Positions 1-7,808 of a stretch of 19,875 bases of DNA are shown here, piece by piece. Made by a program: the position numbers and the translations under genes. The DNA comes from JBEIVB01 sp040374085 (GTDB taxonomy: Bacteria > Bacteroidota > Bacteroidia > UBA4408), in the NCBI GenBank assembly GCA_040374085.1, contig JBEIVB010000045.1:1-19875 (forward strand), in the 5' to 3' direction. How positions within the stretch are numbered: position 1 is the first letter of the stretch; every line of letters begins with the position of its first letter. Below the pieces are notes generated by a model. It made no database searches, had not been told where the DNA came from, and saw only the letters and a program-made list of their open reading frames with translations.

Positions 1-655
1 ATCCGTAAAACAACCAACGCAATTGCTCGAGACCTTCAGACTGCTCCAAAGGACAAACAGATAAATTCACCAATTCTTGCAAAACATCGTTTCGAAACCC
101 GTATAAACCTATGTGTTTATACCAAACCAAATCTGCAGGCAGAGGCGCATCCGGACGAAGAAAAGGAATGGAATACCGCGAAAAGTAAATGGCAAATCGA
201 TTCCGATCGAGCACCACTTTTGGGGTAGATGCCCTTGTGAGCTCTTCACTGTTGCGAATCACCGAGGCGAGCGTTGCTATTCCCAATCCTTCTTCCTTCA
301 GTTGATGAGTCAGCTCCAGAATTTGCTCTGGTTTCACAAATGGCTCATCGCCTTGAATGTTTAAAATCCATACCTCTTGGGGGAGGTCCAGAATTCGGGC
401 CGCTTCGGCAATTCGATCGGTTCCGCTTGGATGATGAGATTCCGTCATTACCACCTCAAAACCAGCTTGTTTAACCGTTGTGTATATCCGATCATCATCG
501 GTTGCCACCACGACTCGGTCCAAATCTGAGCAGAGGCTTGCTTGTTCGCACACCCAAAGAATCATGGGCTTACCATGAATAAGGGCCAAGGGCTTGCCCG
601 GCAACCTGGAGGAGGAATATCGTGCCGGTATGATGCCAATTGTTTTTTTTCCCAT
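1..655 (-). CDS. kdsB: 3-deoxy-manno-octulosonate cytidylyltransferase, 3' end cut by window
   Basis: CMP-Kdo synthetase: it activates Kdo with CTP in the cytoplasm so that Kdo can be added to lipid A. The reading frame stays open from the ATG at 655 to the window edge (218 codons), so only about the last 30 residues of a ~250-residue family are missing. Family motifs are all present: the N-terminal nucleotide-binding loop IIPARYSSSRLPGKPL (8-23), ATDDDRI (51-57), HPSGTDRIAEA (75-85), NIQGDEP (99-105), KHIGLYGF near 180 and EQLRWL at the visible end. The start codon shares its A with the stop of the upstream 465-residue gene (TAATG), so translation is probably coupled. Last visible gene of a minus-strand operon. 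Identification is secure; the C-terminus is unseen. Confidence 0.96.
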   Translation of the reverse strand, partial: MGKKTIGIIPARYSSSRLPGKPLALIHGKPMILWVCEQASLCSDLDRVVVATDDDRIYTTVKQAGFEVVMTESHHPSGTDRIAEAARILDLPQEVWILNIQGDEPFVKPEQILELTHQLKEEGLGIATLASVIRNSEELTRASTPKVVLDRNRFAIYFSRYSIPFLRPDAPLPADLVWYKHIGLYGFRNDVLQELVNLSVCPLEQSEGLEQLRWLFYG

Positions 656-2052
656 TACCGCACTGATTTTCTCAAGATCCCCATTGCAGGTCCAAAAACA
701 TCCAAAAAGGCATCGTGGAGCTCAATAAAATCTTTTTCAAAAGAGGTAGGCAAATGGCTCCTCGACTCGGCAATGGCAACAAGATGGTTCATAAACTTGA
801 AGAAATAAACATAATCGGAATAAGGAGCTCTCTTGGCAAGGGTAAGCAAAAACTTCTGATTTCGATATATGAGTTGGCGAGTAACCTCAAAATCTTGCTT
901 CAAAAAGAATGCGACACATTCCAAAAATCTGATTTGAAGTTCAAATGGAAGATGGTATGCTTTTTCGTTGATTTCTCTTGCAAGTGCCAAATGGTGCAAA
1001 CATTCTTTGTAATCACCTGTGCAGATGGCAAGCTTTGCATATGAAAGCGCTCCTTTTGCTGCATACTCATCATCCTTCCTCTGCAGAGCCAATGTAAAAT
1101 TTCGATCCAGCACCAATTGAGCCATATCTAATTTTTGCTCCAGCATACAAATGAGCGCATATTGCTCGCAGTGATAAAAATATCCGTACATTTCCTTTGG
1201 TATGCCAGCATTGAATTGAACTCGATACTGCTCAAAGGCATCTGAAATGCGCCGATTGCTGAACAAAATATCTGCCAGCAACAGGCTTAGAAACATATCT
1301 AAATCAATGGGAAACGAAGCCTTAATTTTGTCTTTTAGGGCAATGGCTTTTTGAATGTAAACCAATTGCATTTTTACATCTTTTTTATAATAGGTAAAAT
1401 AAGAAACAAAAGTACGGTAAAGATAATACAAAGGCAGTGGATAATTTTTAGGCAAGAGATCCTCCTCCATGCTCAGCAACTCGGCTTTGTTGTATTGAAA
1501 AAGCTTCTCAGGATTTCTAGAAGCTGCATATCGATTGCAATCGCAGAACAACCTATGCATGGTGATATAACTCTGCCTTTCTTCAGAGTTTTCCTTCTCC
1601 ACACCCAAGTAACATTTCACCACTTGGGTCACCAACTCATCGTCGTAATACTTATACGGCAGGTCGATGAGAACCCGGAAACACTCCAGCCAGAACTCGG
1701 CTTGCTCCTTCTCGGAAAAATCGAAAGAGTCTTTCCTTTTCACGGCCTGAAGAATTTCACTCTTCAAGAGAGTGTAAAGAAACTTTCGGTTGAAAAGCCG
1801 AATGCGACTCAATGGAGAACCTCCTTCAATCGCATCTACAACCTTATCGATTAAAACGCTATTTATTTTATAAAAATGCGATTTGGTAACTAAAATTTTC
1901 CCGCAAACATGATCCACATCTGGTGGCATGAGTTCGCGGTAGCGCAGCATAAGATCCAACATGGCTTTCTCCCTGCCGCGCAACTTCATTTGGCGAACCC
2001 GATTCAACTCCAAGGTATCCAACGTGCTGATGATCTGATGAAGCCAACTCAT
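655..2052 (-). CDS. hypothetical helical-repeat (TPR-like) protein, 465 aa
   Basis: I do not recognise a named family. The protein is leucine-, tyrosine- and lysine-rich and appears almost entirely alpha-helical, with no signal peptide or membrane segment, so it is probably cytoplasmic. From about residue 215 to 420 there are helix-turn-helix stretches with TPR-like spacing (for example around YIQKAIALKDKI, DAFEQYRVQF and YKECLHHLALAREI), which suggests a protein-protein scaffold. The N-terminus (LDTLELNRVRQMKLRGREKA) is charged and may form a coiled coil. No catalytic motif is visible. It starts 9 nt after recX and its TAA overlaps the kdsB ATG, so it is co-transcribed and probably translationally coupled with kdsB. 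The TPR-like assignment is inference from the helical pattern only; the gene itself is well supported by operon packing. Confidence 0.8.
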   Translation of the reverse strand: MSWLHQIISTLDTLELNRVRQMKLRGREKAMLDLMLRYRELMPPDVDHVCGKILVTKSHFYKINSVLIDKVVDAIEGGSPLSRIRLFNRKFLYTLLKSEILQAVKRKDSFDFSEKEQAEFWLECFRVLIDLPYKYYDDELVTQVVKCYLGVEKENSEERQSYITMHRLFCDCNRYAASRNPEKLFQYNKAELLSMEEDLLPKNYPLPLYYLYRTFVSYFTYYKKDVKMQLVYIQKAIALKDKIKASFPIDLDMFLSLLLADILFSNRRISDAFEQYRVQFNAGIPKEMYGYFYHCEQYALICMLEQKLDMAQLVLDRNFTLALQRKDDEYAAKGALSYAKLAICTGDYKECLHHLALAREINEKAYHLPFELQIRFLECVAFFLKQDFEVTRQLIYRNQKFLLTLAKRAPYSDYVYFFKFMNHLVAIAESRSHLPTSFEKDFIELHDAFLDVFGPAMGILRKSVR

Positions 2053-2061
2053 GTGGTGTGT

Positions 2062-2529
2062 TCATTCTGGCACCTCCATCTGTTGCAAATCGTTTGTTTC
2101 AAAGCCTTTTGCATGGAGAAAATGTGCAATTTTTAATTTTCTCCTAAAGATATCTTTTTCCCTGAGCTCGATTTTCTTTTTTTCGATGAGTTGCAAACGA
2201 ACTCGTTCGTATTCATCCGGATCAATCTCCTGAAGAGCAATTTGAATGATTTCGTTGGGAATCCTTAAAAATCGGAGTCCGGCAACGATCTTGATTCTCC
2301 CCCATTTAAGTTGTGTAAACTTGCCTCTTGCATAAGCCCTAGCAAAGCGTACTTCATCCAAGTATCCTTCTGCTTGCAAGGCATGTAACACCCGTTCCTT
2401 GTCCTCAGAAGAAAGTTCGAGCTCCTTCAGTTTTTCCTGAACCTGGCTTAGGCATCGTTCTTGGAAAGAGCAATACCGCTCTAATTTTGCAAGTGCCTGG
2501 CGGAATTCATTCGAAAAAGACGATTTCAT
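2062..2529 (-). CDS. recX: regulatory protein RecX
   Basis: RecX binds RecA filaments and limits their extension, tempering recombination and the SOS response. The 155-residue length is typical. Features visible: the N-terminal helix pair with the ERYCSFQERC segment, where family members usually have a right-handed cysteine-containing turn; the central GYLDEVRFARAYARGKF motif (about 55-71), which is the RecX hallmark; KWGRIKI (74-80) and the C-terminal three-helix repeat ending near KIAHFLHAKGFE. It begins 3 nt after the LuxE-like gene and ends 9 nt before the 465-residue gene. recA is not in the window, so regulation together with recA is not implied here. Confidence 0.93.
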   Translation of the reverse strand: MKSSFSNEFRQALAKLERYCSFQERCLSQVQEKLKELELSSEDKERVLHALQAEGYLDEVRFARAYARGKFTQLKWGRIKIVAGLRFLRIPNEIIQIALQEIDPDEYERVRLQLIEKKKIELREKDIFRRKLKIAHFLHAKGFETNDLQQMEVPE

Positions 2530-2532
2530 TGT

Positions 2533-3525
2533 CTAACCAGCCAACATTAGGTTGCATCCCCGGGCATCGTGATGATCGAGCCTACCGAGGACTTCAAAAC
2601 CGGCTCCACTTGCCTTTCCTAAGTCTCCTGTAGCAAGAAAAGAGCAGGAGTAAAGGTTTGTCAGGTCCACAAGATTAATGGCGCCTGAGTGGGAATGGCT
2701 GCATCCTGCCAAAGGATCAAGCGGGTCGCGAAAACGCACCAGCAGCCATGGCGGCGGCACAAAAATGCCATCGGAAGCTGAATAGGCCTGGGACAACATT
2801 TCGGTCATTCCATACTCCGAATGAATGGTGCTTACCCCGAGTTTTTCGCAGAGGAAGGAATGCAGTTGTGGACGAATCCATTCCGGTCCCCTTCCTTTCA
2901 TTCCTCCGGTTTCCAAAACCACTCCCGGCCATGATGGTGGCGCTGTGCGTGCCCATTCGACCAGTGCAAACGTAACGCCCCACAGCATGGGGATGAGGCC
3001 TTTCTTGCGAGCCTTCTGGGCCTCTTCATGCAAATCATTGCCTGCCTTTAAAAAGAAGCCCCCGAATCCATGGCTTTGTTGCTCCAGAAAGAGCTGAGCC
3101 ATCCAGATCAACGAGGAATCTGGCCTCTCCAAATAGGATGGCAACAGAAAAAAGAAGGCATACTTCTGAATGGATCCGTATTGAAGTTCAAAAGTCCGGA
3201 GCGCACTCCACCGGTACAATTCCAAATCGGCAACTGAATGGGTACTGGTTTGCTGGCCTGTGGTTCCACTGGATCGGAAGGCAATTTCTGGACTGCAGTT
3301 GCTCGCCAGCACTTCGTGATGCTTGAAGACCTCAATGGGCAAAAAAGGGATTTGGTCGAATGCGGTAATCTGGTCTGCATGAACGCTCAAATGCCGGAGG
3401 TATTCCGAATAAACCGGAACGCTATCTGCCTGAAATTGAAAAACCTCCAATGCTAAAGCCTCTGCATCTGACCGGTGGGTAAGTCCGGAGAGCCGATTCA
3501 AAAAAGCAGGGGTATCCTTAATCAT
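2533..3525 (-). CDS. LuxE-family acyl-protein synthetase (adenylate-forming enzyme)
   Basis: ANL-superfamily enzyme of the LuxE / acyl-protein synthetase type, expected to activate a carboxylic acid as an acyl-adenylate and pass it to a thiol. Numbering from the ATG at 3525 (330 aa): ATP-binding loop RSSGTTGQ (84-91), acyl-adenylate motif SEYGMTEM (236-243), ATGDLG (298-303) and the C-terminal GRLDHHDARGCNLML (about 314-328). That last motif carries a Cys in the position expected for the LuxE acyl-Cys. A GTG 24 nt upstream (3549) is also in frame, but the ATG is preferred because the putative promoter box lies just upstream and the family usually starts near here. First gene of the operon with recX. 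No luxC reductase, acyl carrier protein or luciferase gene is nearby, so bioluminescence is not implied. The substrate is unknown. Confidence 0.85.
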   Translation of the reverse strand: MIKDTPAFLNRLSGLTHRSDAEALALEVFQFQADSVPVYSEYLRHLSVHADQITAFDQIPFLPIEVFKHHEVLASNCSPEIAFRSSGTTGQQTSTHSVADLELYRWSALRTFELQYGSIQKYAFFFLLPSYLERPDSSLIWMAQLFLEQQSHGFGGFFLKAGNDLHEEAQKARKKGLIPMLWGVTFALVEWARTAPPSWPGVVLETGGMKGRGPEWIRPQLHSFLCEKLGVSTIHSEYGMTEMLSQAYSASDGIFVPPPWLLVRFRDPLDPLAGCSHSHSGAINLVDLTNLYSCSFLATGDLGKASGAGFEVLGRLDHHDARGCNLMLAG

Positions 3526-3559
3526 TGTGAAAATAGGGGTGATGCGCACCCTTCATGGG

Positions 3560-3567
3560 CAAATTTA
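3560..3567 (-). promoter_or_regulatory. candidate Bacteroidota -7 box for the LuxE-like/recX/kdsB operon
   Basis: On the minus strand the sequence reads TAAATTTG, a full match to the Bacteroidota -7 consensus TAnnTTTG, 34 nt upstream of the ATG at 3525. A TTTG -33 element at ideal spacing is not evident; the nearest lies about 25 nt upstream rather than about 19. It is the best candidate in the 59-nt divergent gap. Confidence 0.35.
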
Positions 3568-3584
3568 GGTTAACTTTACGGTGT

Positions 3585-4061
3585 ATGATGCCCAAAAAAT
3601 CCGGAATCATAGCCATGGTCCTCGTGGTTTTTTTTGCAGCAGCCTGCCAAAAACAGGACACGTTTCCACTTGAACCTGTACTGACCTTCAAATCCCTGGT
3701 TGCAGTTGGTGATTCTGCGGTATTGAATATGGCGTTTACAGATGGCGATGGGGATGTTGGATTGGGCCAGGCCGATACGCTGGAGCCATATCTCTACAAT
3801 TGTTTTTTGGAGTACCAAGAGAAGCAGGGAAAGGAATTTAAAACCATTTCCCTTCCCATCCCATTCAATTTTCGCATTCCAAAATTGAACCCATCGGGCA
3901 AGGCCAAGCCCATCTTGGGGAACATACGGGTCGTGTTAACCCCTACCTTCTACAATCCATTCTCATCTACCGACTCAGTTCGTTTCAAGGTATACATCAC
4001 AGATCGTGCATTAAACAAAAGCAATGTGATTTCTACCAGTACATTGGCAAAACCCAAATGA
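3585..4061 (+). CDS. conserved small outer-membrane-type lipoprotein, 158 aa
   Basis: Lipoprotein of unknown function. Starting at the ATG pair at 3585/3588 gives a textbook lipoprotein signal: basic MMPKKSG, a hydrophobic stretch, then FFAAACQ with the lipidated Cys at residue 21. An ATG at 3555 is in frame but adds residues before the signal peptide and lies at the divergent promoter, so it is less likely. The mature domain opens with FTDGDGDVGLG (51-61), an Asp-rich loop that recurs in Bacteroidota lipoproteins and may bind calcium, followed by predicted beta-strands ending in YITDRALNKSN. Its TGA overlaps the ATG of the acetyltransferase gene (ATGA), so the two are probably translated together. 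Lipid attachment is well supported; the role is not known. Confidence 0.85.
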   Translation: MMPKKSGIIAMVLVVFFAAACQKQDTFPLEPVLTFKSLVAVGDSAVLNMAFTDGDGDVGLGQADTLEPYLYNCFLEYQEKQGKEFKTISLPIPFNFRIPKLNPSGKAKPILGNIRVVLTPTFYNPFSSTDSVRFKVYITDRALNKSNVISTSTLAKPK

Positions 4062-4555
4062 TGGTCTCCATTGTTCCGGCAAGTGAAGCAGATTTGCCCG
4101 AAATCCACAGGATTTACAATCATTTTGTTTTAACAAGTACGGCTACCTTCGATTTAACCGAAAGACCTTTTGACGAGCGCGTTTCCTGGTTCCGGAATCT
4201 TCCGACTGGTTGTGTGGTTTATATTGTTCGCGTTGACGGACAGGCAGCAGGATACGGCGCGGTTAGTCCTTGGGGAGGCAAAGAAGGATATGCAGGATGC
4301 GGTGAGGTATCTTTGTATCTTCTATCGGATTTTCAGGGTAAAGGGATTGGGAAGATGCTGCTAAAGGAATTGTTGAACGGTGCGCGAGAAGGAGGGCTGC
4401 ATACACTCATTGCCCGCATTACAACAGAAAACCCAATCAGCATAACCCTTCACCAGAAGGCAGGATTCAAGGAAGTGGGAACTTTAAAAGAAGCAGGCTA
4501 TAAATTTGGACGAAAACTCAATGTGACCTTTATGCAGGCTATGCTTTGGGAATAA
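4058..4555 (+). CDS. GNAT N-acetyltransferase, phosphinothricin-acetyltransferase/MnaT-like
   Basis: Acetyl-CoA-dependent N-acetyltransferase of the PAT/YncA branch; members acetylate small amines such as phosphinothricin-like compounds or methionine sulfone/sulfoximine. Visible landmarks in the 165 residues: N-terminal ADLPEIHRIYNHFV (11-24), the E-V-S-L-Y strand before the acetyl-CoA pyrophosphate loop FQGKGIGKML (92-101), then TTENPISITLHQKAGF (122-137) and the branch-typical GYKFGRKLNVTFMQ (147-160). Length is normal. Two ATG codons in tandem (4058 and 4061) make the exact start ambiguous by one residue. It overlaps the lipoprotein stop by 4 nt. Native substrate cannot be told from the sequence, and general metabolite detoxification is as likely as resistance. 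Confidence 0.9.
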   Translation: MMVSIVPASEADLPEIHRIYNHFVLTSTATFDLTERPFDERVSWFRNLPTGCVVYIVRVDGQAAGYGAVSPWGGKEGYAGCGEVSLYLLSDFQGKGIGKMLLKELLNGAREGGLHTLIARITTENPISITLHQKAGFKEVGTLKEAGYKFGRKLNVTFMQAMLWE

Positions 4556-4570
4556 GAGCCAGCCTTATTC
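4550..4570. terminator. small hairpin spanning both stop codons of convergent genes
   Basis: GAATAAG (4550-4556) pairs perfectly with CTTATTC (4564-4570) around a 7-nt loop. The TAA of the acetyltransferase gene (4553-4555) is in the left arm and the TAA of the minus-strand secreted-protein gene (4565-4567) is in the right arm. It could act as a weak two-way terminator. There is no long U-tract on either side, so this is tentative. Confidence 0.35.
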
Positions 4571-5017
4571 AAATTCCCCCACCTTTTTTAGTTTCGAGTC
4601 GCTCTCCACCAAACGGAAAACGGTAGAAATATAACGCCCTACTTTATCTCTGCAGAAGGGTTCAAAAGAGGCTGGGAAACGTCCAGGACGATTAACCCCA
4701 AGTTTTGAAACAATATTCTCAGGAAGATTATTGATGGCCAGCAACGCGTTTGTTTTGGTATACTTCATTTTGAAAATCACCTTGTTGGCATTTAACTCTT
4801 CGATGTCACCCGGGGCAAGCAAGCTAAAAGAAAAACGAAGAATGAGGGTGTCTCCTGTCTTGGGTACACGCTCGGAGGTGTTTTCCATAAAGAAGGTATA
4901 CACGCGTTGATCACGCCCATTTAAGGTAAAAGATTCCTTTGGTCCACTGGTGGGAGCAAATCCAAGCAAAGCCAAGGACATTACTGCGGCAATGGATGCG
5001 GGTTTTAGAAACTTCAT
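4565..5017 (-). CDS. hypothetical secreted protein, 150 aa
   Basis: Not recognised. The N-terminus from the ATG at 5017 (MKFLKPASIAAVMSLALLGF) is a good Sec signal peptide, with cleavage probable near residue 22-25; there is no lipobox Cys. An in-frame TTG at 5035 would add six residues and overlap the promoter-like box, so it is rejected. The mature part looks beta-rich, with RVYTFFMENTSERVPKTG (38-55) followed by DTLILRFSFSLL. The latter is loosely reminiscent of Bacteroidota FKBP-type or substrate-binding domains, but this is too weak to assign. The C-terminal third has one Cys (122) and a charged tail. It is the only gene between the acetyltransferase stop and the sdhB terminator and is probably transcribed alone. 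Confidence 0.75.
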   Translation of the reverse strand: MKFLKPASIAAVMSLALLGFAPTSGPKESFTLNGRDQRVYTFFMENTSERVPKTGDTLILRFSFSLLAPGDIEELNANKVIFKMKYTKTNALLAINNLPENIVSKLGVNRPGRFPASFEPFCRDKVGRYISTVFRLVESDSKLKKVGEFE

Positions 5018-5023
5018 AGAAAC

Positions 5024-5043
5024 CAAAGATAACAATTTTGTTA
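5024..5043 (-). promoter_or_regulatory. candidate -7 box with an adjacent perfect palindrome
   Basis: The minus strand reads TATCTTTG (5031-5024), a full TAnnTTTG match, only 6 nt before the ATG at 5017. A perfect palindrome TAACAA-TT-TTGTTA (5030-5043, as read on the plus strand) overlaps its upstream edge by two bases, where a repressor could block initiation. If this is the real promoter, the mRNA would be leaderless or nearly so. Confidence 0.35.
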
Positions 5044-5064
5044 CCTGTTGAAAACTTTTTCAAA

Positions 5065-5093
5065 CAAAAAAAGCCCGGAGGCATCCGGGCTTT
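5065..5093 (-). terminator. sdhB: intrinsic terminator of the sdhCAB operon
   Basis: On the minus strand a perfect 10-bp stem, AAAGCCCGGA (right arm read as TCCGGGCTTT), closes a 4-nt loop and runs straight into TTTTTTTG. It lies 17 nt past the sdhB stop. Stem quality, GC core and the U-tract make this a convincing Rho-independent terminator. Confidence 0.9.
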
Positions 5094-5109
5094 CCAAAAT
5101 GAAAAACGA

Positions 5110-5856
5110 TTACCCTTTCGAAATGGATGCTGAAAAGTACTCCCGATTGAGGCGCGCTATGTTGGAAATGGAAATTTCCTTGGGGCACTCGGCCTCACAA
5201 GCACCTGTGTTGGTGCAAGAGCCAAAGCCTTCTTCTTCCATTTGATTAACCATAGCCAGCACCCGCTCCCTTCGCTCAGCCTGACCTTGTGGAAGAAGAG
5301 CATATTGGGAGACCTTAGCGCTAACAAACAACATGGCGCTGGCATTCTTACAGGCAGCAACACAAGCTCCGCAGCCAATGCACGCAGCTGCGTCCATAGC
5401 CAAATCCGCGTCCTCTTTGTTTACGGGGAGGGAGTTGGCATCCTGGGCTTGACCTGTGTTTACCGAGATAAAACCGCCTGCGGCCATGATGCGATCAAAC
5501 GAACCACGGTCGACAGAAAGGTCTTTTAAAACCGGGAAGGCAGAGGCTCTCCATGGCTCAATGACAATTGTTTCTCCGTCGGAGAAATTTCGCATATATA
5601 ACTGGCAAGTTGTAGTTGCCTGCTTGGGTCCATGTGCTCTTCCGTTGATGTACATGCTGCACATACCGCAGATGCCTTCTCGGCAGTCGTGGTCGAAAAC
5701 AACCGGAGCCTCACCCTTGCGAACAAGTTCCTCGTTCATAACATCCATCATTTCCAAAAACGACATGTCGGAATTGATGTTGGAGATGCTGTAGTCAACA
5801 AATTTCCCGGGAGTTTGGGTGTTTTTCTGTCTCCAGATTTTGAGTTTGAAGTTCAT
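5110..5856 (-). CDS. sdhB: succinate dehydrogenase iron-sulfur subunit
   Basis: Electron-transfer subunit of complex II (succinate:quinone oxidoreductase), on the cytoplasmic face of the inner membrane, carrying electrons from the flavin to the quinone. All cluster ligands are visible in the 248 residues: [2Fe-2S] Cys58, Cys63, Cys66 (CREGICGMC) and Cys84; then CIGCGACVAAC (159-169) together with Cys214, Cys220 and Cys224 for the [4Fe-4S] and [3Fe-4S] centres. The sequence is of the Bacteroidota/epsilon-type B family, which also contains fumarate reductases, so direction of catalysis cannot be read from it. It is the last gene of the operon, 21 nt after sdhA and followed by a strong terminator. 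Confidence 0.97.
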   Translation of the reverse strand: MNFKLKIWRQKNTQTPGKFVDYSISNINSDMSFLEMMDVMNEELVRKGEAPVVFDHDCREGICGMCSMYINGRAHGPKQATTTCQLYMRNFSDGETIVIEPWRASAFPVLKDLSVDRGSFDRIMAAGGFISVNTGQAQDANSLPVNKEDADLAMDAAACIGCGACVAACKNASAMLFVSAKVSQYALLPQGQAERRERVLAMVNQMEEEGFGSCTNTGACEAECPKEISISNIARLNREYFSASISKG

Positions 5857-5877
5857 ACTCTTTGCGTTTTTCGTTGG

Positions 5878-7791
5878 TTACTTATATGACCGTACAGCAA
5901 GCTTAATGTTCTCGTAGCGCAACGGCTCTTTGTGCAAAGCAGGGTCTTGGTCCAGACCTTTAAACTCCCATGCAGAAACGTAGGCAAAATCTTCATCGTT
6001 GCGCTTAGCCTCGCCGTCCTCCTGGTATTCGGTGCGGAAGTGTCCACCGCAGCTTTCGTTGCGGTTTAACGCGTCAACCACCATCAACTCACCCAACTCA
6101 ATGAAATCAGCAACCCGGAAAGCTTTATCCAAGTCTGGATTCATTTCATCAAGAGAACCGGTAACACGCACATCCTTCCAAAAATCTTCGCGCAGTTTTC
6201 GGATCATCTCTCTTGCTTTGGTTAGGCCCTCGGCGCTGCGGGCCATGCCGCAATAATCCCACATGATCTTACCCAACGCTTTATGAAAATCATCCACAGT
6301 GCGGGTTCCTTTGATGGAAAGCAATTTTTCCATGTTCGCACGAGCATTACGCTCTGCTTCCTCAAAAGCAGGATGAGAAGTAGGAATGGGCTTCGTGAAA
6401 ATTTCACCGGCTAAGTAATCGCCGATGGTATAAGGCAAAACGAAGTAGCCATCTGCCAATCCTTGCATAAGAGCTGAAGCACCCAATCGGTTGGCTCCAT
6501 GATCGGAAAAATTAGCCTCACCCGCTGCATACAGGCCGGGTACACTGGTCATCAAATTATAATCAACCCATAATCCACCCATGGTGTAATGCACAGCAGG
6601 GTAAATCCGCATCGGAACCTGATAAGGATCCTCGTTGGTGATGTGCGCATACATGTCGAACAAATTCCCATACCGGGCCTCCACAACCTCCTTGCCCAGG
6701 CGCTTGATGGAATCGGCAAAGTCTAAATAAACAGCCAACCCTGACTCTCCAACGCCTCGTCCTTCATCACAAACCTCTTTGGCTGCTCTGGATGCGATGT
6801 CGCGCGGGGCAAGGTTTCCAAAAGAAGGATACTTGCGCTCCAAGTAGTAATCGCGGTCCTCTTCGGGAATATCCTGTGGACGTTTCTTCGAGTCTTCTTT
6901 ACGTTTGGGAACCCACACTCGACCGTCGTTTCGCAAAGACTCGGACATGAGGGTTAGCTTCGATTGATAATCACCCGTTACTGGAACACAGGTTGGGTGA
7001 ATCTGCGTGAAACAAGGGTTGCCAAAGAATGCTCCCTTTTTGTGGGCTTTCCAAATGGCAGTGACATTAGAACCCATTGCGTTGGTGGAGAGGAAAAAAA
7101 CGTTTCCATATCCGCCGGTTGCCAAAACCACAGCGTGAGCAAAGAACCGCTCGAGCTTGCCGGTAACCAGGTTTTTTGCGATGATGCCTCTTGCTTTACC
7201 ATCGATGACGACAACATCCACCATTTCGTGGCGGGTGTATTGTTTCACATTCCCAAGACCAACCTGACGCTCAAGCGCAGAGTAGGCGCCCAACAGCAAT
7301 TGCTGACCGGTTTGGCCACGGGCATAAAATGTGCGCGAAACCTGAGAGCCTCCAAAGGACCGATTGTCGAGCAAGCCTCCGTATTCACGAGCAAACGGTA
7401 CGCCCTGTGCAACGCATTGATCGATGATGTTTACGCTGACCTCGGCAAGGCGGTGCACGTTTCCTTCGCGAGCACGGAAGTCACCACCTTTGATCGTATC
7501 ATAGAACAAACGATATACAGAATCGCCATCGTTCTTGTAATTCTTTGCAGCATTGATTCCGCCCTGAGCAGCAATGGAATGCGCACGGCGTGGACTGTCC
7601 TGAAAGCAGAATGCCTTTACGTTATAACCAAGCTCACCCAAGGTTGCTGCAGCTGCACCTCCGGCCAATCCTGTACCCACAACAATCACATCGAGTTTGC
7701 GCTTGTTGGCTGGATTAACAAGCTTAATGGAGGCCTTGTGTTTGGTCCATTTTTCGGCCAATGGGCCGTCTGGAATTTTTGAATCCAACAT
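5878..7791 (-). CDS. sdhA: succinate dehydrogenase / fumarate reductase flavoprotein subunit
   Basis: Catalytic subunit of complex II, oxidising succinate to fumarate with covalently bound FAD. In the 637 residues: Rossmann FAD motif VVGTGLAGGAAAATLGE (37-53); the flavinylation site RRAHSIAAQGGINAA with His71; substrate-site HPTCVP (His265), SESLRNDGR (283-291), APRDIASRA with Arg330 and HYTMGGL (His401); and the C-terminal FAD/capping motif GANRLGASALMQGL. Length and motifs fit the Bacteroidota SdhA group. It starts 17 nt after sdhC and is followed by sdhB 21 nt later. A 272-codon open frame runs antisense through it (6964-7782) but is a by-product of codon usage. Confidence 0.97.
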   Translation of the reverse strand: MLDSKIPDGPLAEKWTKHKASIKLVNPANKRKLDVIVVGTGLAGGAAAATLGELGYNVKAFCFQDSPRRAHSIAAQGGINAAKNYKNDGDSVYRLFYDTIKGGDFRAREGNVHRLAEVSVNIIDQCVAQGVPFAREYGGLLDNRSFGGSQVSRTFYARGQTGQQLLLGAYSALERQVGLGNVKQYTRHEMVDVVVIDGKARGIIAKNLVTGKLERFFAHAVVLATGGYGNVFFLSTNAMGSNVTAIWKAHKKGAFFGNPCFTQIHPTCVPVTGDYQSKLTLMSESLRNDGRVWVPKRKEDSKKRPQDIPEEDRDYYLERKYPSFGNLAPRDIASRAAKEVCDEGRGVGESGLAVYLDFADSIKRLGKEVVEARYGNLFDMYAHITNEDPYQVPMRIYPAVHYTMGGLWVDYNLMTSVPGLYAAGEANFSDHGANRLGASALMQGLADGYFVLPYTIGDYLAGEIFTKPIPTSHPAFEEAERNARANMEKLLSIKGTRTVDDFHKALGKIMWDYCGMARSAEGLTKAREMIRKLREDFWKDVRVTGSLDEMNPDLDKAFRVADFIELGELMVVDALNRNESCGGHFRTEYQEDGEAKRNDEDFAYVSAWEFKGLDQDPALHKEPLRYENIKLAVRSYK

Positions 7792-7808
7792 AGTCCGTTT
7801 ACAACGAG

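Noticed and set aside
1351..1854. 167-codon open frame on the plus strand
   Set aside because: It lies opposite the 465-residue gene, which fits the operon spacing and kdsB overlap; the antisense product has no recognisable feature.
2533..3525. A bioluminescence (lux) operon suggested by the LuxE-like gene
   Set aside because: No luxA, luxB, luxC or luxD is present; LuxE-like enzymes occur widely without luminescence.
6964..7782. 272-codon open frame on the plus strand
   Set aside because: It runs antisense through the middle of sdhA, shows no family motif, and is explained by the codon usage of the real gene.
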